Shown here: piece after piece, positions 18,509-27,950 of the stretch
Layout of the letters: every line of letters starts with the position of its first letter
Numbering within the stretch: the stretch's first letter is position 1
Assembly: GCF_018128285.1 (NCBI RefSeq)
Contig: NZ_CP072380.1
Location: 1,240,001 to 1,304,000, forward strand
Reading direction: 5' to 3'
Origin: Atopobium sp. oral taxon 416
GTDB taxonomy: Bacteria; Actinomycetota; Coriobacteriia; Coriobacteriales; Atopobiaceae
Length of the DNA stretch: 64,000 nt
The notes under the pieces: generated by a model
Database searches by the model: none
Seen by the model: only the letters and a program-made list of their open reading frames with translations
Told to the model about the DNA's origin: nothing
Program-made: the position numbers and the translations under genes

Positions 18509-19249
18509 ATGGCTATCACACCCGCAGACATCGAACAGTTGACATTCTCCCCGTCCAAGCACGGCTATGACACTGAGGAGGTTGACTCTTTCCTAGAGCA
18601 GCTTTCCAGCGAAGTTGACGCGATGCTTCAGAAAATCGCCGACCTCAAGAGCAGACTCAACAGCGCAGAGCATGAGCTCTCCGCTACCCAGTCACAGGTC
18701 CAGAACCTGGAGCAGCAACATCAGCGGGATCTCAACCAAGCGAAGTCTGCACAGCTGCCGCAGGCGACGGCTTCTGCCGACCAGATCTCCCGCGTCATGA
18801 TCGTGGCTCAGCAGAGCGCTGACAAGATCGTCGCTGACGCTAAGGAGTACGGCGAGCAGGTTAAGGATGAGGCAGACCAGAAGGCCCGCGACATTATCCG
18901 CCAGGCACTTAATGAAAAGCAAAGCGAGATCGACGAGACCGAGCGTCTCAAGAAGTCCCTCGAGGACTTCCGTAAGTCCTACAAAGAGCTGATCCAGCAC
19001 TTTATGGACGACGCCGACGCAGTCTTCCCGTCTTCAGATGATGATCACGCATCCTCGAGTGCCAGCGTCTCTGAAGCAGCTGACAACAGCTACAGCGCGC
19101 CTGCGGCTTCTGCTGATGTAGATAACAGCCAAGACAACGATCAGGCGGACGACAATGTGGGTGCAGACGACAATGCTAACCCCGATGAGACCGTCCTCAC
19201 TGACCAGCCTGCCTACCATGCAGGCATCAACGTCGACGACCTCGACTAA
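18509..19249 (+). CDS. divIVA: DivIVA/Wag31-type polar growth and division protein
   Basis: A 246-residue coiled-coil protein. The conserved N-terminal membrane-binding domain (ITPADIEQLTFSPSKHGYDTEEVDSFL) covers residues ~3-30. Coiled coils run through ~30-75 and ~100-155 (rich in heptads with Lys, Glu and Gln). The last ~75 residues are acidic and disordered (Asp, Ser, Ala, Asn). DivIVA marks negative membrane curvature at poles and septa. It ends the division cluster and is followed by a strong terminator. Confidence 0.94.
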   Translation: MAITPADIEQLTFSPSKHGYDTEEVDSFLEQLSSEVDAMLQKIADLKSRLNSAEHELSATQSQVQNLEQQHQRDLNQAKSAQLPQATASADQISRVMIVAQQSADKIVADAKEYGEQVKDEADQKARDIIRQALNEKQSEIDETERLKKSLEDFRKSYKELIQHFMDDADAVFPSSDDDHASSSASVSEAADNSYSAPAASADVDNSQDNDQADDNVGADDNANPDETVLTDQPAYHAGINVDDLD

Positions 19250-19275
19250 TCGCATCTAACATATATAAGCGATCT

Positions 19276-19325
19276 AAAGGGCCTTACAAGTGTATGGCCC
19301 TTCTGTTGTATGGCCCTTCTGTTTT
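19276..19325 (+). terminator. divIVA terminator with duplicated 3' arm
   Basis: AAAGGGCC (19276-19283) can pair with GGCCCTT at 19296-19302 or with a second copy at 19312-19318, because a 16-base unit starting GTATGGCCC is repeated in tandem (19292-19307 and 19308-19323). Short T-rich runs follow each arm. The 5' arm therefore has two alternative partners. Confidence 0.75.
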
Positions 19326-19358
19326 AGCTTGGCAGTTTCTGTGTGTGCTGGGCGATCA

Positions 19359-19367
19359 TGGTACAAT
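19359..19367 (+). promoter_or_regulatory. Extended -10 promoter of rnpB
   Basis: TGGTACAAT fits an extended -10 (TGn plus TACAAT) whose start point would fall at about 19374, right where the RNase P RNA begins. No clear -35 at the normal distance was found. Confidence 0.5.
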
Positions 19368-19374
19368 GGATAGG

Positions 19375-19732
19375 AGCGAAGTGGGCCGGACAATCGCGGA
19401 ACCTACATGTGAGGTTATGAGGAAAGTCCGGGCTCCACAGGGTGAGAAGCTGGCTAACGGCCAGGCGGGGTGACCCGACGGAGAGCGCCGCAGAAAAGAA
19501 GACTCCCACTGCCTCTTTGAGGTCAGAGAAAAGCTGAAACGGTGGTGTAAGAGACCACCAGCGTCGTGGCGACACGGCGGCTTGGTAAGCCCCTTCTGGA
19601 GCAAACACAAATAGGGATGCGATCGTGTGACCCGCACGGCATCCGGGTTGTGCGCTTGAGGGCACCGGTAACGGTGCTCCTAGATAGATGATTGTCCTCG
19701 ACAGAACCCGGCTCATAGGCCCACTTCGTGCA
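19375..19732 (+). ncRNA. rnpB: RNase P RNA (type A-like)
   Basis: The catalytic RNA of RNase P, which trims tRNA 5' ends. The universal segment GAGGAAAGTCCGGGCTCC (about 19418-19436) and its 3' partner GACAGAACCCGGCTCATAGG (about 19700-19719) are both present. The outer helix P1 is formed by GCGAAGTGGGCC at the start and GGCCCACTTCG at the end. The middle shows the expected paired arms. The ends are placed from P1 and may be off by a few bases. Confidence 0.95.
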
Positions 19733-19757
19733 ACTCTGAAAATAAGGATTACGAGCC

Positions 19758-20405
19758 GTGGTAACTCAACAATCTTTTATGACATCGAAGGCCGGTACCA
19801 ATCCAACCGCAGAGTACCGTGAGAAGAAGTCACGCTTCATCGCAAAGCTCGCGCACGTCGAGACACTCGACGAGGCGAATGCTTTTATTGCGTCAGTAAA
19901 AGCGGAGCACCCCGCTGCCCGCCATCACGTGCCTGCCTGGGTCCTCTCCGGCGGGCAGACCCACTCTTCGGACGATGGGGAACCACATGGGACGGCAGGC
20001 ATGCCGATACTGCAGGTGCTGCATGACAGTGGCCTGCGTGACGTCTGCTGCGTCGTGACGCGGTACTTCGGGGGTATTCTGCTCGGGATCGGAGGCTTGG
20101 TTCGGGCGTATGCCACAAGCACTCAGGAAGCGATTGAGCAGGCGCGAGAAGATAACCTGTTGGTCGAAATGACAGAGGTTGTCGACGTGACACTCACCGT
20201 TCCGTATGCCAAACATGACATGGTAATTCATCTGCTGGAGATGGGCGGCGGATTGATACAGAACCAGGACTACGCCACTGAGGTGACCGTAGCCGCGCGT
20301 TTTCGGGCGGGGACCCAAGACCCAACCCTGCAATCCATCACTGAACTGATGCAGGGAAAGAAGATCTACATAGTAGGAAAGCCACACTTTGCCTTGCTTG
20401 GATAA
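19758..20405 (+). CDS. yigZ: YigZ/IMPACT-family protein
   Basis: A 215-residue protein with the N-terminal IMPACT (UPF0029) domain (EYREKKSRFIAKLAHV, HHVPAWVL, SSDDGEPHGTAGMPIL, VTRYFGGILLGIGGLVRAY) and the C-terminal DUF1949 ferredoxin-like fold. Family members relate to the eukaryotic regulator of translation stress kinase Gcn2; the bacterial role is unclear. The start is GTG at 19758 with AAGGAT upstream, 26 bases after rnpB. Confidence 0.9.
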   Translation: MVTQQSFMTSKAGTNPTAEYREKKSRFIAKLAHVETLDEANAFIASVKAEHPAARHHVPAWVLSGGQTHSSDDGEPHGTAGMPILQVLHDSGLRDVCCVVTRYFGGILLGIGGLVRAYATSTQEAIEQAREDNLLVEMTEVVDVTLTVPYAKHDMVIHLLEMGGGLIQNQDYATEVTVAARFRAGTQDPTLQSITELMQGKKIYIVGKPHFALLG

Positions 20406-20415
20406 GTGGTAGGGA

Positions 20416-20612
20416 TCAGAACTGCACATCCTGTTGGTGCAGCCAGTCGGTCAAATTCCGGGAATCGGTGTAGCGGTGGGCAGCCATGCCGGCGGCTTTG
20501 GCGCCCACGATGTTGTCCTCTTTGTCGTCGATAAAGGCGCACTCTTCCGGTTTCAGATAGAAGCGCTCACAGAAGTAGGTACAGAAGGCCGGATCCGCTT
20601 CACCATCTTATT
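20416..20612 (-). pseudogene. HAD-superfamily hydrolase, C-terminal fragment
   Basis: Read on the minus strand, this stretch encodes about 65 residues ending a HAD-type phosphatase: GEADPAFCTYFCERFYLKPE, then ECAFIDDKEDNIVGAKAAGM with the Asp-Asp of motif IV, then HRYTDSRNLTDWL. The frame has no start codon, and a TAA lies a few codons upstream, so the N-terminal two thirds are gone. The break lies next to the IS5-like remnant at 20671, which probably removed it. Confidence 0.7.
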
Positions 20613-20670
20613 GAACGCGGACGCCATCCACCCATCGATGTTCTTAGAGCAGAAGATCTATGCCATGATC

Positions 20671-21735
20671 CTAGGGAAACGATGATTAATGCCCTATGAC
20701 GTGCCAGAGGGGACCGACCACACGACTTTTCGCGGCCGGAATGCGGGAAAGGCAGGGAAGGATGCTCATCCAGCACGTGCAGGAGCCGCTATCCTGGCAT
20801 TTGTCCTGTCCCATGCACCGCAAGAAAGCTCCAAGACAGATCAAGCGACGCTGAGAGCCGGGATAAGGAAGGGATGCTCTACCTTTGAGCGGATGGATGC
20901 CTTCCTGAACTCGATGCCCTTCTCGGACAAGAGTGCACAGTCAAGGCCCTCTCTAGTCGAAGGCTTTCTTAGCAACGCTTTAGCGCATAGATGAGAGGCG
21001 TGGGTCTTTATGCGTCCTTAAGGGCGCTTCGCTATACCTATATAGCCTAAAGTCTGCATAGCAGAACCTGTCATCCTCCCTTACGAGTGCATGTGCCACA
21101 GGATATGTCGGTTCCGTCAATAGTCTTTCGTACTTTCTCCAGCTGGGGTCCCGTCCCGGTAGTCGAAGCTAGCCTTTTTGTTTCTTGAGCACCTCCCTCT
21201 CGTCCCATCCGTTCAACAGGTCGGTGTCGAGGTAGCGCCTGGAGCCCCAGCCGCCCTCGGCCACGTACTTGCACCTCGCCGCCGCCAGCATCACGGCGGC
21301 GTCCCCCGCGGGGAAGCTCCCGCATCCTTAAGTTCCCTCGTCTTAAGAGAGCGAACATGACCTAAAGCAGGCTACATCCTAAGCTTTGTCTTTGCACCGC
21401 GCACATGCCTGACAAGAGCCTGTCAGTGGTAGCTGGGTTTCACCAGTGCAATCCAGCTATCCCACACAACGATTGCATCCATTTGCTCCAGGTGTGCCTC
21501 TCGCCTGGTCTTTCTCCTCAGACCTTAGGATGTAAGGTCCTAAAAGCTCATCTATCTGCCCATATCTTCCTTTTGGATATGCAGGAATGCGTGGATGTAG
21601 CTATACCATATCCAGAAGACAGATAGGCATCTATGTGGGTATGGGCACTGCGTGGTTCGAGACATTTTGAGCCGGTGGCATACAGCGTGTGGTCCCACTG
21701 ACCTCATCGAGGCGAATCAATCATCGTTTCCCTAG
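20671..21735 (-). mobile_element. IS5-like insertion remnant with terminal inverted repeats
   Basis: The ends carry inverted repeats CTAGGGAAACGATGATTAAT (20671-20690) and its complement with one mismatch (21716-21735). Minus-strand translations give pieces of an IS5-type transposase. The N-terminal part is near 21640-21420 (with a WDSWIALV block in the sister copy at 32.2 kb). A C-terminal piece at about 20970-20860 contains ASIRSKVEHPF. Stops and frameshifts are frequent. The middle (about 21000-21390) encodes an unrelated-looking stretch (AARCKYVAEGGWGSRRYLDTD) that I do not recognise. Confidence 0.6.
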
Positions 21736-21929
21736 CAATGAGAATTCACTAATGAGAGTTGATGGGTTAACAGGCCTTGGGTATCGGTGTTAAGGTGAGG
21801 GAAATGGCGCACAAGGCGTAAGGCCTCATGCACATAGAAATATCAGTAGGCATGACTGTGGACAGACCCTGTTCATGGTCATTGTTTGTGTATGTGAGGG
21901 TCCTGTGGCATGCGTCCGGAGGTGGATTG

Positions 21930-22823
21930 ATGGAAAGCAATAAGAGAGCCGCTCTCGTGCTTGAGGGCGGAGGTTATAAGAGCATCTTTGAGGCCGGTGT
22001 CCTCGATGTCTTTATGGAAAACAACATCTATACCGATTCCTTTGCAAGTATTTGGGGTGTCTCGGCGGGCTCCCTCATGTCCGTGAGCTATCGCTCACGG
22101 CAGATCGGCCGCTCGATGCGTATCATGCTTGCGCTGCGCGATGACCCGAGAATGATGTCGATGAAGACCTTCTTTGAGACCGGCAACTATTTTGGTACGG
22201 ACTTCATGTACAATGTGGTCCAAAACCAGATCGATCCCTGTGATCTGGATACCTTTGTGAAGGACACGACGCCCATGTACTTCGTGGCCACCGATGTGTC
22301 ATTTGGGACTCCAGCATACTTACGCAGCAAAGCAGAGATGTCGGATACCGATAAAGCACGGGCCTCGGCCTCGATGCCCGTCCTCTCGACGATGGTTGAG
22401 GTTGACGGCCATCGCTACCTCGACGGTGGATGCTCAGATGAAATCCCTTTTGCTGCCGCATTGGGACTCGAAGGGGCCTCGAAGGTGCCGAACAGAGTGC
22501 CTGCAGAGAAGGCTGTGGTGGTGCTTACCTCAGACAAAACGTATGTCCATGAGGGAACGCTTGAAGATTTTGCCCTGAAGACCCACCAATACGATGGGTA
22601 TCCCTACTTTGAACAGGATCTTGCTACACGGGCGGATCGTATCAATGCCCAACGGAAACAGCTCAAAGAGCTTGCAGATACAGGCAAGGTGATTGTTCTG
22701 ATGCCACCCGAGCCGGTGAATGTAAAGACCGCTGAGCATGAGGGGCTGCCGTTGCTGAATCTCTACCTGGAGGGACGTCGAGAGACTGAGAGGCACCTCG
22801 AGGAGATCCGTGAAATTCTGTAG
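21930..22823 (+). CDS. Patatin-like phospholipase/acyl hydrolase
   Basis: A 297-residue member of the bacterial patatin family (RssA/YjjU type). The oxyanion loop EGGGYKSIFEAG (12-23), the nucleophile elbow GVSAG with S45, and the catalytic Asp D165 in YLDGGCSDEIP are intact. Such enzymes cleave acyl chains from phospholipids or other esters. No signal peptide is seen, so it is probably cytoplasmic. The ATG at 21930 follows GGAGGTGG (21918-21925); a longer upstream frame is not supported. It stands alone between IS remnants. Confidence 0.88.
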   Translation: MESNKRAALVLEGGGYKSIFEAGVLDVFMENNIYTDSFASIWGVSAGSLMSVSYRSRQIGRSMRIMLALRDDPRMMSMKTFFETGNYFGTDFMYNVVQNQIDPCDLDTFVKDTTPMYFVATDVSFGTPAYLRSKAEMSDTDKARASASMPVLSTMVEVDGHRYLDGGCSDEIPFAAALGLEGASKVPNRVPAEKAVVVLTSDKTYVHEGTLEDFALKTHQYDGYPYFEQDLATRADRINAQRKQLKELADTGKVIVLMPPEPVNVKTAEHEGLPLLNLYLEGRRETERHLEEIREIL

Positions 22824-22903
22824 CGGTTGCATACAGAAACAGAGGTAGGCTGCACTAACCGGTGCTTCCGGTTATAGAATCTCGACAGAAGGGTGTCTGA
22901 GAA

Positions 22904-23659
22904 GGCAGATTGTCAAGCTGAGTGCAACAGTTCCCTAAAGACCTCGTTGGCCGTCCTGTATTTCAGGACCTTCCTCGGCCTGTCGTTGATCATGCCGAAT
23001 ACGCGCTGTACCTCATCATCGGTGAGCTTGGAGAAGTCCGTGCCCTTAGGGGAAGAACTCACAGATGAGGATATCGGTGTTCTTAGCAGTGGGCTTCTGC
23101 GGTGGTGGGGATGGCAGAAGTAGAACTGGACACCGCCGAGCCTGTCGCTCACCTCCGCACAGGGGGCAAACTACTTGCCGCGCTCAGGGGTGATGGTCTT
23201 GCGGTCACGGCCTAACAGAGCCGTGAGCTCGACCTCGTGTGCGCGGCGGCCTTGCCACCTACGAGTAGCCGCGACTCAGCGATCCGCGATTGTCACCAGG
23301 CAGGGCCCTCCCGGCTTGCCGACGAGCGTGTCGTCTGCCCCGTCACCGAGCCTTAAGCGCTCGTGTGCCTGCTTGGGCCTCTCTGAGATGCCGCAGGAGA
23401 CCTTGATCTTGCCTCTCCTCTCCTTGTGTTCCCTGTGCGTGCACTTCCCCTTCCTGTACAGATGGCGGCGGAGCTGGTCCTGTGGGGGCGCACCGGGGAT
23501 ATCGAGCTCGCCTGAGCCGACGAAGCGCTAAGATGTGTGTAGTGGCGCATTGCTCCCTGACTTGCGACGTTGATTGAGACAACCAACATCGTAGCCTTCG
23601 GAGGTGCGCCATGACCTTTGCCTGGCGCTATTCTGTTGCACTCAGAATGCTAATCTGCC
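22904..23659 (-). mobile_element. IS30-family remnant, copy 1 (internally deleted)
   Basis: The two ends are 26-base inverted repeats (22904-22929 and 23634-23659) that begin GGCAGATT and end CTGAGTGCAACA. On the minus strand the C-terminal part of an IS30 transposase can be read (INDRPRKVLKYRTANEVFRELLHSA), followed upstream only by frame-broken pieces. At about 756 bp it is shorter than the other two copies at 40.0 and 45.8 kb, so it has lost internal sequence. Confidence 0.75.
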
Positions 23660-23679
23660 CACGGAAAACCCTCCAGTGC

Positions 23680-23960
23680 CAACTTCGACCAGGGATCGCT
23701 CCTCTCCGCCGCAACGTATAAGGGCCTGCTGGCTTGTTGAAACATCTGCCAGAGCATGGAAGTGGGTCGACAACGCTATCGTAAAAGAGATGATCTAGAA
23801 GCCTCAAGAGTGAGTGCGTGAGGATCAACGAGTACAAAACGCTCGGCGAGCTCAAGAAGGCTCATCGCGGGCTACAGTAAGCAGTACAACAACGAGCGGC
23901 TCCACCAGCTACTTAGCTACGAGACGCCCCTCAAACTGGTATCGCTTAGGGCTGATGGCG
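23680..23960 (+). pseudogene. IS3-family transposase C-terminal remnant
   Basis: Plus-strand pieces in shifting frames resemble the end of an IS3-type integrase: WVDNAIVKEM, then EYKTLGELKKA, then YSKQYNNERLHQLLSYETP. Frameshifts and stops separate the blocks and the N-terminal two thirds are missing. It directly follows the IS30 remnant. Confidence 0.55.
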
Positions 23961-24057
23961 GCTTAAGGCCCCGGATCGAAGGAGGCGAGCACTCTTTCGG
24001 GGTTGATTTCAGTGTACAATCAACTGGGCCACTCTATTAGGACTGGATTAGACAGTG

Positions 24058-24087
24058 TGGTATTTTTTTATTTTCGGAAAAATACCA
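24058..24087 (+). promoter_or_regulatory. Perfect 10-bp inverted repeat upstream of glmS
   Basis: TGGTATTTTT (24058-24067), ten bases, then AAAAATACCA (24078-24087). It lies 80 bases before glmS. It could be a terminator for transcription coming out of the IS remnants or an operator. No glmS ribozyme-like sequence is seen. Confidence 0.5.
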
Positions 24088-24166
24088 ATGACAATCTTCT
24101 TAGATATCACAAAGATAGGTCTAAGCATAACAGGTGTAAATGACTACTGAAGCCGGAGGCGCTTAT

Positions 24167-26011
24167 ATGTGCGGAATTGTAGGATGTACCGGAACCGACA
24201 AAGCTGTTAACTTTCTTTTGAATGGTCTCGCAACGCTTGAGTATCGTGGCTATGACTCGGCGGGCATTGCGACGATTTCCCCTGACCACAATCTTCATGT
24301 GGTCAAGTGTCAGGGCCGTGTAGCAACCCTTCGTGATCGTGTAAAGAACGCAAATCTTGTCGGTACCTGCGGTATCGGCCACACCCGTTGGGCTACCCAC
24401 GGTGTCCCCTCCGACAGAAACGCACATCCCCATACCGACTGCTCCGGCAAGATCGCAGTCGTCCACAATGGCATTATCGAGAACTATGAGGATCTGCGTG
24501 CACAGCTTAAAGAGGCAGGTCACGAGTTCAAGAGCGACACCGACAGTGAGGTCGTAGCACACCTGTTTGAAGATGCCTGGAACGGCCCTGCCAAGGGCAA
24601 CCTGATCGCGGCTCTGCGCAATGCCGTGGCACGTCTCGAGGGATCCTGGGCCCTGGCGGTTGTGTGCACCGATGAGCCAGACTCTGTTGTCGTAACTCGT
24701 CATGGCAGCCCCCTGGTTGTCGCTTCTACCCCGGAGGGTGCCTACGCCGCTTCTGACGTTATGCCCTTAGCTGCGATCACCAAGCACGTAATCCAGCTCG
24801 CAGATGACGATATCGCCCTGCTCCAGAAAGACGGTACTATCACGATCTATGACGCTAACGGCGACGAGGTTAAGGATCCTGCAACGCTTGATATCGACTG
24901 GGATGCCTCCGCTGCAACCCTGGGTGGCTACCCTGACTTTATGAGCAAGGAGATCAGCGAGCAGCCTGAGGCGATTGAGCGTCTGCTCAAGGGACGCCTT
25001 ACCGATAAGGGCATCAGGCTCGACGAGCTTGATATGAGTAACGAGGAGCTCGCACAGGTCGACCGTGTCTACATTATTGGCTGCGGCACCTCCTACCACG
25101 TAGGACTCATCGCAAGGAATATGATCCAGCACTGGGCAAAGATTCCGGTTGACATCGAATATGCCTCTGAGTTCCTTTACTCTGATGCGCTGGTCACCGA
25201 CCACACTCTCTGCCTGATCATCACTCAGTCCGGTGAGACCGCCGATACCTTTGCGGCAGCACGCAGACTCAAGAGCATGGGCTGCAGGATCTTTGCCATC
25301 ACCAACGTGTTAGGCAGCTCTGCCGCGCGTGAATCCGACGGTACGATTTACGTCCAGGCAGGACCTGAGGTCTCCGTCTCTTCAACCAAAGCCTACACGG
25401 CACAGATGGTCGCTGCGACGCTTGTAGCGCTGCGCTTGGCACAGGCGAATGGTAATATGACGCTCGACGAGGTCAAGAAGGTCTACTGTGAGCTTCTGAC
25501 CGTACCTGACGCGATCCGCAAGATCTTTAAGCGAACCTGGCAGGACAAGCAGCTAGTCAAAAAATTGAAGCATGCGCAGAGCATGCTCTACCTCGGCCGT
25601 GGCTCCAGTTCTGCGACCGCCTACGAAGGCGCCCTGAAGATGAAGGAGATCTCCTACATTCACGCAGAAGCCTATCCGGCAGGTGAGATGAAGCATGGCC
25701 CGATTGCCCTGGTTGAATCCGGGTTTCCGGTGGTCGCGATTGTGCCGCAGGACCACGTACACGACAAGACTCTCTCCAACATTATGGAAGCAAAGTCCCG
25801 TGGCGGTTACATTATTGCGGTGGCAACTGACGGTGATGAAGAGGTTGCCAACCTGGCTGACCATGTGCTGTGGGTCCCGCCGATGAGCGAATACATCATT
25901 CCTATCGTCTCCATCGTACACCTGCAGATCCTTGCGCTCTATGTAGCACGTGCCAAGGGTCTCGATGTGGATAAGCCGCGTAACCTGGCCAAGTCCGTCA
26001 CGGTTGAGTAG
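24167..26011 (+). CDS. glmS: Glutamine-fructose-6-phosphate aminotransferase (isomerizing)
   Basis: A 614-residue enzyme that makes glucosamine-6-phosphate from fructose-6-phosphate and glutamine, the entry to UDP-GlcNAc and peptidoglycan. The N-terminal class-II amidotransferase domain starts with the catalytic Cys right after Met (MCGIVG), which fixes the start at 24167 behind CCGGAGG. Two SIS sugar-isomerase domains follow (GCGTSYHVG, ITQSGETADT, LGRGSSSATAYEGALKMKE). The C-terminus KPRNLAKSVTVE is the conserved end. It is complete although surrounded by IS debris, as expected for an essential gene. Confidence 0.97.
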   Translation: MCGIVGCTGTDKAVNFLLNGLATLEYRGYDSAGIATISPDHNLHVVKCQGRVATLRDRVKNANLVGTCGIGHTRWATHGVPSDRNAHPHTDCSGKIAVVHNGIIENYEDLRAQLKEAGHEFKSDTDSEVVAHLFEDAWNGPAKGNLIAALRNAVARLEGSWALAVVCTDEPDSVVVTRHGSPLVVASTPEGAYAASDVMPLAAITKHVIQLADDDIALLQKDGTITIYDANGDEVKDPATLDIDWDASAATLGGYPDFMSKEISEQPEAIERLLKGRLTDKGIRLDELDMSNEELAQVDRVYIIGCGTSYHVGLIARNMIQHWAKIPVDIEYASEFLYSDALVTDHTLCLIITQSGETADTFAAARRLKSMGCRIFAITNVLGSSAARESDGTIYVQAGPEVSVSSTKAYTAQMVAATLVALRLAQANGNMTLDEVKKVYCELLTVPDAIRKIFKRTWQDKQLVKKLKHAQSMLYLGRGSSSATAYEGALKMKEISYIHAEAYPAGEMKHGPIALVESGFPVVAIVPQDHVHDKTLSNIMEAKSRGGYIIAVATDGDEEVANLADHVLWVPPMSEYIIPIVSIVHLQILALYVARAKGLDVDKPRNLAKSVTVE

Positions 26012-26274
26012 TCCCGTATATCAGGAGTAGTCCAGCAATACGCTGGCTGCCGAGAGACGGTATGCGGATGATGGCTCGGCGTCGTATGCGCGCTTGTTGA
26101 ACAGCCACAAGTAAGCCCCGCTCTGTGTTTTCTCACGATTGGATGAGATGACACGGGCGGGAATTTTTGTATCCTGTGAGGTCAATCGAATAGAAACTAC
26201 ATGGAGCGTGGCCAAGGCTGAATCTGTAAACGGCAATAGAGCTGCTCAGGCCGTCTTACCCATAGAAAAAAACT
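26012..26274. other. glmS-downstream gap, no gene recognised
   Basis: No convincing coding region, tRNA or clear terminator was seen between glmS and the next IS remnant. Short frames here lack ribosome sites and family resemblance. Confidence 0.4.
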
Positions 26275-26987
26275 TCTCTCTGTAAGACCACTATTGACCT
26301 CGGCCTTCGCCTTCCACCAGTCCCAGGGAGACTGGGTATGTCGACAAGCGCGCCTCGTGTGTATGTAGCTGCCTTCTGCCAGCTGTCCTGAGAGCATCTC
26401 TTTGCTGTCCTGCTTCGAATGCTTTGCCTGCTTTGTCCAAAGGAAGCACGAGCGACAGTGGCCGAGCCACTTTGTTGCCACCTTGTAGAAGAAAAGCAAG
26501 AACTTGCCTGAGCCTTCGCTGCATCGCATTGACAAGACCGCTTCTCGCTGTCCCTGGACTTCTTTACCACACTTGGTGCGTGCTCAACGACGCTGAGTAA
26601 GGAAAGGATGTGCGCCATATCCTGCATGATTGTCTGTTGCGACCCAGGAGCTGTCGGCGATGCCTGAAAGGGCAACTTTTAACTTTGAATTGGTGGGCCT
26701 TCCCTTCCCGCGAAGTGTCCTTTACAGAAGGAGTCTACAGATCTACACCTCGGGCATCTTTTGAGCTTACCTGTGAGGGTAGATCCTGCCATCTTTTTAG
26801 TGATGAGGGTCTTGAGCCTCTTCAGGAGCTTGCGCTTTTTCTGTGATGCTCATCTTCTCGATCTGCTGCAGTATCATTGAGTCCGGCCCTTCCGTTTCTC
26901 GGTGTCTTTGTTTGGCGACATGCATTGTAGGCAAAGGTTCGGACAACATTGGATCCTTCTCAGGTCAATAGTGGTCTAACAGAGAGA
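26275..26987 (-). mobile_element. IS1595-like remnant, copy 1 (internally deleted)
   Basis: Bounded by 26-base inverted repeats (26275-26300 and 26962-26987) differing at one position, containing TTAGACCACTATTGACCT. Minus-strand pieces match the C-terminal half of the transposase seen in the longer element at 60.4 kb (the YTRRALID-type block and the QVRHSE region), in several frames. At 713 bp it is deleted and dead. Confidence 0.65.
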
Positions 26988-26988
26988 A

Positions 26989-27950
26989 AAACGTTTGACT
27001 CTATTAGACCACTGTGGATATGAGACCATGTCGCCTGCTCCCAGTACTGAGGGAACGCAATCGGCATGCCCATATAGCCTCTCTGGGTGGTGTGGTAGAC
27101 ACCGTCTCACTTGTGCTTGTAGATCTGCCTGCGCTTATCGCCGTTCGATCTTCGGAACTGCTCCTTGTAGCAGAACTACTCTGGGTAGTGTTAGAGATGC
27201 TTGGTCGAGACCTTGCGGATGCGATCCATGAAGTGCTTAAGCTGCAAGTGCATGGAGTTGACCTGTGACGTGCGCTACACCGAGGTTGACCAGGCCGCTT
27301 GCATATTGGCCCTTACCGTCGCGCCGAGCTTGTCTACGCCGTAGACAACGCAGAGCTGTAGGTTAGAGAGCCCCCGCACACAGATGTTGTGGGCACTGCG
27401 CTGCTTGGGGGAACACCATCTCGAATGAGCCTGCCCCATGGTTGTCGGCCAGGCTCTTTGCGAAGTGTTTGCCGACGGCGCGCAACAACTTAAGCCTTAA
27501 CGCTATCGCCTCACATGCGCGCTGGCACATGAACCAGGCGCTGTACAGACACACGCCGCATCTCTTTGCACACCTGCGTAGTGTGAGCCTGCCAGCCAGG
27601 CACTGGGTAAGCTTCATCCACTGGGATACTGCTAACTTCGACTGCGCGAGCAGCTTGCCTGTCCCTGCTGTAAGCGAGCACTCATGCTTGGTGGACTCAG
27701 GGCATCCGCAGTGCGGACATGTGGCGGACTTGTCGGCCTGCGATGCCAGCTTCTCGGCTATCATCTGCTTGAGATCGGCGGTGAGTGCGACCTTCTCCTC
27801 GTAGGTCAGCTACTTTGCTAGTTGTCGTATCATGTCGAGCATGCAGGGCCTTCTTCAGGTCGGTTTCTTGGTCGAACCCGATTGTAGGGTGACCCCGTGA
27901 CATCTTTTCGCTTCCCTATATCCACAGTGGTCTAACAGAGTCAAACGTTT
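26989..27950 (-). mobile_element. IS1595-like element, copy 2, degenerate
   Basis: Bounded by 32-base inverted repeats with one mismatch (26989-27020 and 27919-27950), starting AAACGTTTGACTCT and ending CCACTGTGGATA. The minus strand encodes a transposase with a zinc ribbon (CPHCGCPESTKHEC), a helix-turn-helix region (LTLRRCAKRCGVCLYSAWFM) and a C-terminal FMDRIRKVSTKHL block. The frame is interrupted by stops and shifts. It abuts the previous remnant with one base between. Family assignment (IS1595/ISXO2 group) is from the zinc ribbon plus HTH layout and is tentative. Confidence 0.65.

Noticed and set aside
20689-20994. A 101-codon plus-strand open frame
   Set aside because: It is antisense to the IS5-like transposase C-terminus (ASIRSKVEHPF block on the minus strand), has no ribosome site and resembles no protein.
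21405-21626. A 73-codon plus-strand open frame, with a similar frame on the opposite strand at 32216-32590
   Set aside because: Both are the complementary strand of the duplicated IS5-like remnant; their similarity reflects the repeat, not a gene family.
24167-24400. Possible glmS ribozyme or other riboswitch at glmS
   Set aside because: No conserved ribozyme core could be found upstream, and such ribozymes are known from Firmicutes rather than actinobacteria.
27442-27804. A 120-codon plus-strand open frame
   Set aside because: It is antisense to the zinc-ribbon transposase of the IS1595-like element and has no independent support.
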